A DNA stretch of 64,000 nt from an uncultured Acetatifactor sp. GTDB lineage: Bacteria > Bacillota > Clostridia > Lachnospirales > Lachnospiraceae. A program made the position numbers and the translations under genes. A model generated the notes under the pieces. That model was given only the letters and a program-made list of their open reading frames with translations. It did not search any database and was not told where the DNA came from. The DNA is taken from contig CAJUTJ010000174.1 of NCBI GenBank assembly GCA_910589655.1, positions 43,179 through 107,178 on the forward strand, written 5' to 3'. How positions within the stretch are numbered: the first letter of the stretch is position 1; each line of letters opens with the position of its first letter. Below are positions 41,267 through 48,848 of this stretch, piece by piece.

Positions 41267-42556
41267 ATGAGTCAAACTTTTTACGATATTATAATTTTAT
41301 TTTTCGCTTATTCTTTCTTGGCTTGGCTGGCGGAGACTTCCGTAGCGGCGATTAAGTCAAAGGATTTTCGAAACAGAGGTTTTGCATCCGGCCCTTTTTG
41401 CTTCATTTATGGTTTTACGGGAGTGCTTTTGACGGTCTTCCTGCAGGAGCTGAGGGAGGATGCATTTTTCCTTTTCTTGGGAAGTGCGGCGGTGGCTACT
41501 GCCATAGAATGGTTTACCGGAAAAGCATTAGAGGGGATGAACCAAAAAAGGTGGTGGGATTACTCCGGCAAAAAGTGGAATTTTGACGGTTATATCTGCC
41601 TGCAGTATTCCGTGCTCTGGGGAATAGCCGGATTTCTGGCAGTTAAATACGGAAACGGCTTTCTTTTGGCGTTGTACCATCTCCTGCCGGCAATGGTGGA
41701 AAAAGCGGTGGTCTGGGGGCTTACGGCAGTGGGCTTGCTGGATTTGGCGGGCACTTTGATGTCGGTCTATCACATAGAGGAAAAGCTTCCCCGTGTGATT
41801 CGGTGGAACCGCAGGCTGCAGAAGTGGACTATAAGGTTTGCTGCCAATCTTTCGGGGCGTATTGAAAACCGTATTAAAAAGGCATACCCCTCCATCGCCC
41901 GGGAAGAAGCGGATGCCGGAGAAAAGGCCGGGGAAAAGTGCAGCATTACCCAGCTGTTTTGGCTGTTTTTGATCGGGGCATTTGTCGGGGATGCTGTGGA
42001 AACCTTATTCTGCCGGATTACCGTCGGGGTGTGGATGAGCAGGAGCAGTCTTGTGTGGGGACATTTCAGTGTTGTGTGGGGCTTGGCCATAGCGCTGGTG
42101 ACAGCGCTTTTGTACAGAAGCAAGGATAAGCAGGAGTTTCACATTTTTTGGATCGGAACATTACTTGGGGGAGCGTATGAGTATATCTGCAGCGTTTTTA
42201 CGGAGCTTGTATTCGGGAAGGTTTTCTGGGATTACAGCGGAATGCCGTTTAATCTGGGAGGCCGGATTAATTTGCTGTACTGCTTTTTCTGGGGAATTGC
42301 CGCCGTTGTCTGGATGAAGATTCTCTATCCCAAAGCGATTGCGCTGATTCACATGATTTTAAAAAAGACAGGACGCGTACTGACTCTGCTTCTGGCTGTG
42401 TTTATAGCTGTGGATGTCTGCGTGTCTATACTGGCTCTGGTTCGCTATGATTCCCGGGGAAACGGGGAAGAAGCGGTATATAAATGGGAGCAGGTGATGG
42501 ATCAATATTTTGATGACGGCAAGATGCAGCAGATTTATCCCAATGCAATGAATTAG
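41267..42556 (+). CDS. CmpB-type (PF06541-like) membrane protein, two repeated halves
   Basis: 429 residues with about ten membrane helices in two similar halves (about 1-150 and 220-370). Both halves carry the marker GxWDYSGxxxNxxGxIxLxYxxxWGI: WWDYSGKKWNFDGYICLQYSVLWGI in the first (about residue 100) and FWDYSGMPFNLGGRINLLYCFFWGI in the second. Such proteins are annotated as putative ABC-transporter type IV, but no ATPase is nearby and their real role is unknown. Duplication of the domain within one chain is common in Lachnospiraceae. Confidence 0.8.
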   Translation: MSQTFYDIIILFFAYSFLAWLAETSVAAIKSKDFRNRGFASGPFCFIYGFTGVLLTVFLQELREDAFFLFLGSAAVATAIEWFTGKALEGMNQKRWWDYSGKKWNFDGYICLQYSVLWGIAGFLAVKYGNGFLLALYHLLPAMVEKAVVWGLTAVGLLDLAGTLMSVYHIEEKLPRVIRWNRRLQKWTIRFAANLSGRIENRIKKAYPSIAREEADAGEKAGEKCSITQLFWLFLIGAFVGDAVETLFCRITVGVWMSRSSLVWGHFSVVWGLAIALVTALLYRSKDKQEFHIFWIGTLLGGAYEYICSVFTELVFGKVFWDYSGMPFNLGGRINLLYCFFWGIAAVVWMKILYPKAIALIHMILKKTGRVLTLLLAVFIAVDVCVSILALVRYDSRGNGEEAVYKWEQVMDQYFDDGKMQQIYPNAMN

Positions 42557-42754
42557 GTGTCTTGAAATTAGGCGTCTTTACAGAGCGGTTATACGTTTGC
42601 GCCCATGGCGGAGTTACATATAAAACGAAGTGTTCCTGTGATAGAGTATTCGGAAGCGGTCAGCCCTATGATCATAGGATTCGTGCGGAAAAAAGCAGTG
42701 GTGGATATGGAATTATCCTGTTTGTCAACACAATTCTACGGAGGAAAGCAGGTA

Positions 42755-43669
42755 ATGAAAAAGCGTTTTCAATATAAATCGGCGAAAGAGGATAGGAGGA
42801 ACGGTTGTCTGGTATTTATAGGGGCTGTTATACTGACGCTGATTATAGGTATGCTGGCAGGATGTACCGAATCCGGCCAGCCTGCGGGTGAGAACCAAGA
42901 GCTGGGTGACAGCCAACTTTCGGAAGGTGTGGATGCTCCGGCAGTTGTGCTGGAATGTGCGAAAAATCGGGCGGCCTACTTGTTCCTTGCTAAAAAGGAA
43001 TATGATGACAACTATACCAATTGGAGAATCCGGTCACTGTCACATTGTTATACTTATGAGGACTTTGATGGCATGGTGCTTCAGGTTTATCAAATGAATT
43101 GTGAGTTTTGGCATGAGAAGTCCGATGATATTATACTTGCAGGCGGGATGGAAATAACAGAGGACGGATGGGTCACAGATGAATATCCCAATAGCCAATA
43201 TTTGATTTTTAAGCAGGAGGGGGATGTTCTATCCGTGCTGGCAGAATTGTTTGAGAATGATTGTTTTCCGGGAGACGATATTTTTACAGAAGATATCAGG
43301 CAGAACATGGCATCTATGAAAACTTCCATAGATGCCGGAGAAAGTACGTTATTAGACATAGATTTGCCATCCCGAGAGGTAAGCCTTACAGAGGAATTGG
43401 TAATACCGGACAATAGCTTCTGGGAACTTGAGGAATTACAAGCGGATGCAGGCACACTTATTTTTTCTACCGGATTGCAGCTTATCTTGCCTCCGGAATG
43501 GATGGACAGAACCGTAATGTCCGTGGATATAGGAGTGGACGGCAACAGTGAGACATTGATGTTCCGGACAAGGGATGAAACCGATGCCGGCTTCCGAAAG
43601 GGGCTGTTATCCCTGCGATACGTTAGCAGTGAGGGATATGATTCGGCGAAGTGTGGAGGAAATCACTAA
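42755..43669 (+). CDS. Lipoprotein, C-terminus replaced by a repeat
   Basis: 304 residues. A charged start (MKKRFQYKSAKEDRRN) and a helix lead to the lipobox LAGC (Cys about 33). The outer part contains YLFLAKKEYDDNYTNWRI and later beta-rich stretches. No family is recognised. The last residues, CGGNH, are read from the family B element that begins at 43648, and its TAA supplies the stop. So the original end has probably been cut off. ATG 42755 follows GGAGG; the longer frame from 42605 has no signal-like start. Confidence 0.65.
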   Translation: MKKRFQYKSAKEDRRNGCLVFIGAVILTLIIGMLAGCTESGQPAGENQELGDSQLSEGVDAPAVVLECAKNRAAYLFLAKKEYDDNYTNWRIRSLSHCYTYEDFDGMVLQVYQMNCEFWHEKSDDIILAGGMEITEDGWVTDEYPNSQYLIFKQEGDVLSVLAELFENDCFPGDDIFTEDIRQNMASMKTSIDAGESTLLDIDLPSREVSLTEELVIPDNSFWELEELQADAGTLIFSTGLQLILPPEWMDRTVMSVDIGVDGNSETLMFRTRDETDAGFRKGLLSLRYVSSEGYDSAKCGGNH

Positions 43670-43842
43670 GCTCGAAAGGATCTCGCTAAGTGATTTCACG
43701 CTCTGCGGAGCAGAGCTTCTCCACACGGAAGAATCGCATCAGCGATTCTTCCAGACTTGCACCGATTTATTGATTGTTTGTGCCGACTGTGTCGGCATGT
43801 TTGGAAGTGTGGAGGAAATCACTAAGCTCGAAAGGATCTCGC
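43648..43842. repeat. Family B element with 39-base direct repeats at its ends
   Basis: The 39 bases beginning GAAGTGTGGAGGAAATCACT occur exactly at 43648-43686 and 43804-43842. Between them lie a GCTCTGCGGAGCAGAGC hairpin, a GAAGAATCGC.../GCGATTCTTC hairpin and the family core with TGCCGACTGTGTCGGCA. The order repeats that at 30360-30520. Confidence 0.85.
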
Positions 43843-43880
43843 GTCGGCATGTCTGGAAGGATGAAAAGGGAGGAGACAAA

Positions 43881-44315
43881 ATGGATTATCATTTTTATGG
43901 ATGGGAGAAGGCGGATGCGCCTGCTGTAACGGACGAATATAAGAATATTAAAACACCGGCGGATTTGTATGATGCGCTATCCCATATTTGGTGTGTGGAT
44001 ACCTGCGCGCCCAGAATGAGAAAGGGCTGGACACCGGAAAACAGAACTTTAGGGCAATGCTCCATCACGGCATTTCTGGCACAGGATATTTTTGGTGGAA
44101 AAGTATACGGAATCCTGCGGCCTGACGGAAATTATCATTGTTATAATGTGGTGGGAGACTGTGTTTTTGATTTAACCAGTGAGCAGTTTGGAGAGGAAGT
44201 CCTTGTGTATGAAAACAATCCGGAACAATTCAGGGATATCCATTTTGCAAAGGAAGAGAAACGGCTGCGGTATGAGTATTTGAAGGAAGCGCTGAAAAAG
44301 CATTGTGGGGAATAA
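43881..44315 (+). CDS. YunG-like small protein
   Basis: 144 residues. The core WCVDTCAPRM...W.PENRTLGQCSITAFLAQDIFGGKVYG and YHCYNVVGDCVFDLTSEQFG fits the YunG family, whose conserved Cys and His suggest a papain-like or transglutaminase-like fold (Cys in GQCSITA, His in YHCYN). No activity is known to me. ATG 43881 follows GGGAGGAG. A much longer frame starting at 43575 runs through the repeat and the end of the lipoprotein gene, and is not real coding. Confidence 0.75.
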   Translation: MDYHFYGWEKADAPAVTDEYKNIKTPADLYDALSHIWCVDTCAPRMRKGWTPENRTLGQCSITAFLAQDIFGGKVYGILRPDGNYHCYNVVGDCVFDLTSEQFGEEVLVYENNPEQFRDIHFAKEEKRLRYEYLKEALKKHCGE

Positions 44316-44378
44316 AGTATGATTTAACAGGGGCGGTGAGCCGTTTCGCTGTCGGGGGAACGCCTGACCTGTGCTTTC

Positions 44379-45080
44379 CTATAAAAATACTTTCAATTCT
44401 GCGAACAAGGATGCTCCCAGCACTGTTAAAAGTCCCGCTACAGCGATGGCAAGGCTGCTCATGGCGCCCTCCACTTCCCCCATTTCCATAGCTTTAGCGG
44501 TGCCGATGGCATGGGAGGCGGTTCCCAGAGCAAGCCCCTTTGCCACAGGCTCCTCGATCCGGAATAGTTTATATAGAAATTCCGCGATAACATTACCGAA
44601 GATGCCGGTGACAATAATGGAGGCAACGGTTATCGCTTCAATTCCGCCTAATTCCTGAGAGATTCCCATTCCGATGGCAGTGGTGATAGACTTGGGAAGC
44701 AAGGTCACATATTGTTCGTGGCTCAGCCCGAACAATTTTGAAAATAGGAAAATACTTAAAAGGCTTGCCAGTACTCCGGCTGTAATGCCTCCGGCCACGG
44801 CTTTCCCATGCTTCTTTAACAGAGACAGCTGCTGATACAAGGGAACCGCGAGGCAGACCGTGGCGGGAGTCAGCAGATAGCTGATATACTTGGCTCCCTC
44901 ATAATAGCGGGGATAATCTATGTCCAGAAGAATGAGCACGGCAATGACACAGATGGTTGCGATCAGCAAAGGATTTAAGACGGCCAGCTTAAATTTCTTC
45001 TTAAGCAGCAGTCCGGCTTCATATGCGGCAAGGCTGATAAATGCCCCGAAAAATACGGAATTAGTAACGAATTCTTTCAA
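44379..45080 (-). CDS. lrgB: LrgB-family protein (partner of holin-like LrgA)
   Basis: 233 residues with about six to seven membrane helices. Family marks are AAGGITAGVLASLLSIFLFSK, SITTAIGMGISQELGGI and LGTASHAIGTAKAMEMGEVEGAMSSLA. LrgAB and CidAB were described as regulating murein hydrolase activity and lysis; more recent work points to pyruvate or other organic-acid transport. The start is a TTG at 45080 that overlaps the lrgA stop by four bases, behind AGAGAGGAT. The gene ends 60 bases from the convergent YunG-like gene without a clear terminator. Confidence 0.9.
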   Translation of the reverse strand: MKEFVTNSVFFGAFISLAAYEAGLLLKKKFKLAVLNPLLIATICVIAVLILLDIDYPRYYEGAKYISYLLTPATVCLAVPLYQQLSLLKKHGKAVAGGITAGVLASLLSIFLFSKLFGLSHEQYVTLLPKSITTAIGMGISQELGGIEAITVASIIVTGIFGNVIAEFLYKLFRIEEPVAKGLALGTASHAIGTAKAMEMGEVEGAMSSLAIAVAGLLTVLGASLFAELKVFL

Positions 45081-45505
45081 TGTTTTATCCTCTCTGAGTT
45101 GTTGATTTGTCTCACTTCGTATTCCGGCAGCGGTTTATCCTGCCCGCTTTTCGGCCTTTTTTTTGATCTGCGGAGGAGGAGCTGAGTTATCAAGCCCGTC
45201 ACCGCCATCACAATTACGGTGGTAAGTAAGGTGATAAGAATTATTGGTATGCACATGGGTTTGAGGGAAGGCCATGAATCCAAAAGTCCTGCCGCCGCCG
45301 GAATAAACATCACAGGCATAATTTCGATGAGAAAAGCGGAGGTTTCTTTCACTTGCTCCGATTTCAATCTTCCTGTACACAAAGCCGTAAGCATCAGGAC
45401 AAGCCCGTATACGCTTGCGGGAATGGGCAGCGGTATGAATATATGCAGTAGTTCGCCTAGGAACGAAATGCATAAAATAATTGCGAATTGACGTAGATAT
45501 TTCAT
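45077..45505 (-). CDS. lrgA: CidA/LrgA-family holin-like protein
   Basis: 142 residues. Four membrane helices, with the family block IPLPIPASVYGLVLMLTALC (about residues 24-45) and FLIEIMPVMFIPAAAGLLDSW. The tail is charged (LRRSKKRPKSGQDKP). It works with LrgB, encoded directly downstream. AGAGGAA lies 7 bases before the ATG at 45505. No LytSR or CidR regulator is adjacent. It marks the last ordinary gene before the AT-rich defence region. Confidence 0.9.
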   Translation of the reverse strand: MKYLRQFAIILCISFLGELLHIFIPLPIPASVYGLVLMLTALCTGRLKSEQVKETSAFLIEIMPVMFIPAAAGLLDSWPSLKPMCIPIILITLLTTVIVMAVTGLITQLLLRRSKKRPKSGQDKPLPEYEVRQINNSERIKH

Positions 45506-45981
45506 AATAATTCCTCTTGTGTGCTTTGAGAGTTATGAAAACTTTTCTCTGTATGCACATGAATTAATGTTTGTAAAGTGGTTTCTTTTCAGTTTGTCTT
45601 CTTGGTATCATACTATAGGCATACCAGTTAATGGTTATGACTCTAAAAGCCCTTTCATTTTCTTGTTAGTTGGTATCAACTTATAAGAAAATGGGAAGCA
45701 GGTAGCATTCATAGTATCTGACATCATAGAGTATAGTCTCTATTTAGATAAAGTCAATAAAAACTTTTATAAAAACACTGTATTGTAGATTATACTTTGC
45801 ATAAGATTGATATAAAAGCGGGGGATTACAATAGTTTTAATCAATGTACAAGTTTATCTGAGATTCGCAAGTGGTAATATACGGGACACGTAAGATATAA
45901 AACTTGTTGCAAAGAAAAACAATAGTTTAAAAAGTTGCTGTTAAAAAATGATATCATATGGTGTCCAATTCAGGAAACATT
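45506..45981. other. AT-rich spacer between lrgA and the defence region
   Basis: No gene is seen. An imperfect inverted repeat lies at 45656-45695 (CATTTTCTT...AGTTG facing CAACT...AGAAAATG). It could end transcription from the minus-strand gene at 45982 or mark a recombination site. Base composition becomes AT-rich from about 45.7 kb onward. Confidence 0.55.
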
Positions 45982-46983
45982 TTATATTGTTATATCAAAA
46001 TTAATCATTAAACCTCCAAAGTTGCTGATAAAATATGAATACTGAAGCGGGTGTGTTTTTTTCAGTTTTTTGTAACGATTTGATTCAGGTGCTTCAAGTT
46101 GTACACCAAATCCACAATACATACATCCATTTCTTTTATACCCCATATCATATAATTCAGAGACTTTAACGTGGTATTTTTCAATGTATTCAAGAATATC
46201 TTCCTCTGTCCAAAAAGATAAGGGTTTACATTGATTGTCTTTAAACTTGAAGAAAACATTGCAACCATTTTCCAGCCAGTCCCTTTCCCTTTGATGGCTT
46301 TCCGATGCAAGAACGCCTAAGATTACGCAGTCCATGCCGAGTTCCTTGGCTTTACGACGGAGAGGTTCTTTTTTGAGCTTATCGCAGCATTTGTCAGAAA
46401 TGGGAAAATCTATATATTTTTCATATTTTTTAAAATTATTGTTTATATAGTTAATAGAATTTTGTTTGGTATATTCAGTTCGAGCATGTTGATATGTTCT
46501 GATTGCATTTGAAATTCTTTTTGAGAACATAGGATAACCATATTTTTTGACTACTTTTTTAAAGGTCCATATTTCGCCATGAGTATCTATTGGAAAGACA
46601 GTAATAATATTTGTTCCGTTTTCATTTTTTTCCCATTGAACATGTTTTAGCGTCTCTGGGTACTCATTTGTAGTATTAGCAAATAAATGCAAAATATTAG
46701 GATAAAGTTGCTTTGTTATGTGGGATAGAACAGTCGAATCCTTTCCGCCAGAGTACGAAATATAGCATTTCTCTTCACCAAAAATGCTAACAGCTTTGCG
46801 AATAAGGAATTTTGTCTGTACAATTTTGGCTTCCAATGGCATTGAACGTAAAGAAGCGAGTATTTCTCGTCGATAGGATAGAAACTCTGTGTGATCTTTT
46901 CCACATTTAGTACAATAACGAGAATCTTTGCTATAACGCATTGAATCATCATATATCTCTTGACATGTTTTACAAATAAACAT
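45982..46983 (-). CDS. PAPS-reductase-family protein with terminal zinc ribbons
   Basis: 333 residues. A zinc ribbon starts the protein (Cys 4, 7, 24, 27). The adenine-nucleotide hydrolase/PAPS reductase core has the P-loop SYSGGKDSTVL (about residues 76-86), LFANTTNEYPETL and later VILGVLASESHQRERDW. A second Cys pair (GCMYCGFG, about residue 290) lies near the end. DndC belongs to the same superfamily, but this protein is shorter and otherwise different. It may activate a sulfur or nucleotide substrate. GGAGG lies 9 bases before the ATG at 46983, and it diverges from the regulator-dnd operon across a shared operator, which ties it to that system. Its role is unknown. Confidence 0.75.
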   Translation of the reverse strand: MFICKTCQEIYDDSMRYSKDSRYCTKCGKDHTEFLSYRREILASLRSMPLEAKIVQTKFLIRKAVSIFGEEKCYISYSGGKDSTVLSHITKQLYPNILHLFANTTNEYPETLKHVQWEKNENGTNIITVFPIDTHGEIWTFKKVVKKYGYPMFSKRISNAIRTYQHARTEYTKQNSINYINNNFKKYEKYIDFPISDKCCDKLKKEPLRRKAKELGMDCVILGVLASESHQRERDWLENGCNVFFKFKDNQCKPLSFWTEEDILEYIEKYHVKVSELYDMGYKRNGCMYCGFGVQLEAPESNRYKKLKKTHPLQYSYFISNFGGLMINFDITI

Positions 46984-47011
46984 TGTTTGTGCCTCCTTTA
47001 AAATAAGTGAA

Positions 47012-47061
47012 TTAACAAAATATTTGTATTTACATTATAATACAAATATTTTGTTGGTCAA
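47012..47061. promoter_or_regulatory. Divergent promoters with a perfect 40-base palindromic operator
   Basis: The arms at 47015-47030 and 47039-47054 are exact complements (16 bases, ACAAAATATTTGTATT and its complement) around an 8-base centre. Rightward: TTAACA (47012-47017), 18 bases, TATAAT (47036-47041). Leftward: TTGACC (47061-47056), 16 bases, TATAAT (47039-47034). The two -10 boxes overlap at the centre of the dyad, so one dimeric repressor, most likely the adjacent XRE protein, could silence both directions. Confidence 0.75.
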
Positions 47062-47137
47062 TAGGCAAAATACATAATTATATTGTGGAAAAATATTCTC
47101 CATAGTATAATTAGAAATTGGAAAGGTAGGCTTTTCT

Positions 47138-47470
47138 ATGGAAATTGGAAGTAGATTATCTGAATTAAGAAAGAAATATGGGTATACACAGAAGCAATTA
47201 GCGGATGCGTTGAATTTGTCACAACAGATAATTAGTAATATCGAGCGAAATGCAACGGCACCTGATGTAGAATTTCTGCGGGGTGCAGCCGATTTATACA
47301 AGATTTCTTTAGATGAACTAATTGGCAGGAGAACTCTTATCGCTGAGGAAAGCAGCTATGAACAGCAGATTTTGAATATCGTTGAAACAATGGACGATAC
47401 AAAAAAAGAGTTAAGCCTTAGACTGCTCAATGAGGTGGCTTTACAAAGAGGTGATAAGGATGGAGAATAG
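47138..47470 (+). CDS. XRE-family repressor of the defence operon
   Basis: 110 residues. The HTH domain fills residues 4-60 (LSELRKKYGYTQKQLADALNLSQQIISNIERNATAPD). A short helical tail (about 65-110) probably dimerises. It is the first gene of the rightward operon and overlaps dndC by 11 bases, so it is made together with the modification genes. Its operator is presumably the palindrome at 47015-47054, giving negative feedback on both this operon and the PAPS-reductase-like gene. Many dnd clusters use DndB for this control; no DndB is found here, so this protein may fill the role. That is inference from position. Confidence 0.85.
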   Translation: MEIGSRLSELRKKYGYTQKQLADALNLSQQIISNIERNATAPDVEFLRGAADLYKISLDELIGRRTLIAEESSYEQQILNIVETMDDTKKELSLRLLNEVALQRGDKDGE

Positions 47471-48848
47471 TTATTTTAATGAGAATACGTTAGAGGAATT
47501 GATTGAAGAAATAGAGTATGTATATAAATCTGATGACAGACCTTGGGTTATCGGATATAGTGGAGGTAAGGATTCGACTACGGTAGTTGAACTGGTGTAC
47601 AAGATGTTATTAGGATTGTCGAAGGAGGAACGTCATAAAAATGTATATATTGTTTCTTCAGATACGCTGATTGAGAATCCTTTGATAAAGATTTACCTAA
47701 ACAAAATGAACGAACTTTTAGGAGAGGCGGCTAATAGAGATGATTTACCAATAAAGTCAGCAATGGTGACACCGCCTGCCAATAATTCTTTTTGGGCGAA
47801 TGTGATTGGGCGTGGATTTCCTACTCCTAGAATGAATGGTACTTTTAGATGGTGTACGGACAGATTGAAAATAAATCCAAGCAGTGAATTTATCCAGAGA
47901 ATCATTGACGATGAAAGAAAAGAAGTAGTAGTTCTGCTGGGGGTAAGAAAGGCAGAGAGCATTGCGCGAAAAAGAAGAATAGAAGGGAGAGAGTTGGCGA
48001 ATCGTCTCCTTAATCGACATGAGACAATTAAGGATGCGTATGTATATAATCCCATAGTGGAATTGACGACAGAGGATGTTTGGGATGTTCTGCTTCAGTG
48101 TGATGGAGGAACAACGCCTTGGGGATCTGATAACAGTGAGTTGGTAAATTTGTATGCGGATGCAGACAGCGGTGAGTGTCCTTTTGCCGGAATCCAGGCT
48201 GGAGGGCAAACGCAGAGCTGTGGTAATTCTCGTTTTGGGTGTTGGGTGTGTACGGTTGTTAAAGAAGATAAGTCACTAAAAGGATTTATAAAGAGTGGGC
48301 ATCGTGAACTGAAGCCCCTTGCCGATTTTAGGACATGGCTTATGGGTATACGGGATATTGACGAATATCGGGAAAAGAAGAGAAGAAATGGGACTGTCTA
48401 TAAAACAAAACAAGGTGATATGGGATATGGTCCGTTTACATGGGAGGCAAGAAAATTAATTTTGCGTAGGCTTCTGGAAACCCAGAAAAGCATGGGTTAT
48501 GAACTGATTACCATAGAGGAACTTAAGGCGATTGATGAAATATGGGATCAGGAACTGGATTTGTCACGAAGAACGCTGGTAGAACTTTACGAAGATATTA
48601 CCGGTGAAAAATTACCTTGGTATGAGTACAAAGAACCACTGATCGATAGCGATACGGTAAATTTTTTGGAAAGATTAGCGGTTCAAAATAATGTTCCGTC
48701 AGAACTTGTTAGAAATATGATTTTATCTGTATATCAAAATAAAAACTATTCTAACCAGAGAATGCTCAAAGATGGAATGGAGAGATTGATTAATCAGCAA
48801 TGGCTTCATTATGAGATAATTGAGGAGATTGAAAATGAAAATCAATAG
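47460..48848 (+). CDS. dndC: DNA phosphorothioation protein DndC
   Basis: 462 residues. DndC is a PAPS-reductase-like ATP pyrophosphatase with an Fe-S cluster that activates DNA for sulfur incorporation. The P-loop is YSGGKDSTT (about 33-41). FRWCTDRLKINPS (about 128-140) and VVLLGVRKAESIARKRR follow. The cluster Cys lie in GECPFAG...SCGNSRFGCWVC (about 240-265). The C-terminal helical part is as usual. ATG 47460 lies within the end of the regulator gene behind AAAGAGGTG; a frame start at 47430 is upstream of that site. Length and motifs are complete. It overlaps dndD by 14 bases. Confidence 0.92.
   Translation: MENSYFNENTLEELIEEIEYVYKSDDRPWVIGYSGGKDSTTVVELVYKMLLGLSKEERHKNVYIVSSDTLIENPLIKIYLNKMNELLGEAANRDDLPIKSAMVTPPANNSFWANVIGRGFPTPRMNGTFRWCTDRLKINPSSEFIQRIIDDERKEVVVLLGVRKAESIARKRRIEGRELANRLLNRHETIKDAYVYNPIVELTTEDVWDVLLQCDGGTTPWGSDNSELVNLYADADSGECPFAGIQAGGQTQSCGNSRFGCWVCTVVKEDKSLKGFIKSGHRELKPLADFRTWLMGIRDIDEYREKKRRNGTVYKTKQGDMGYGPFTWEARKLILRRLLETQKSMGYELITIEELKAIDEIWDQELDLSRRTLVELYEDITGEKLPWYEYKEPLIDSDTVNFLERLAVQNNVPSELVRNMILSVYQNKNYSNQRMLKDGMERLINQQWLHYEIIEEIENENQ

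Noticed and set aside
43575..43880. Long N-terminal extension of the YunG-like protein
   Set aside because: The frame passes through the lipoprotein end and the family B repeat; the true start at 43881 has its own GGGAGGAG site.
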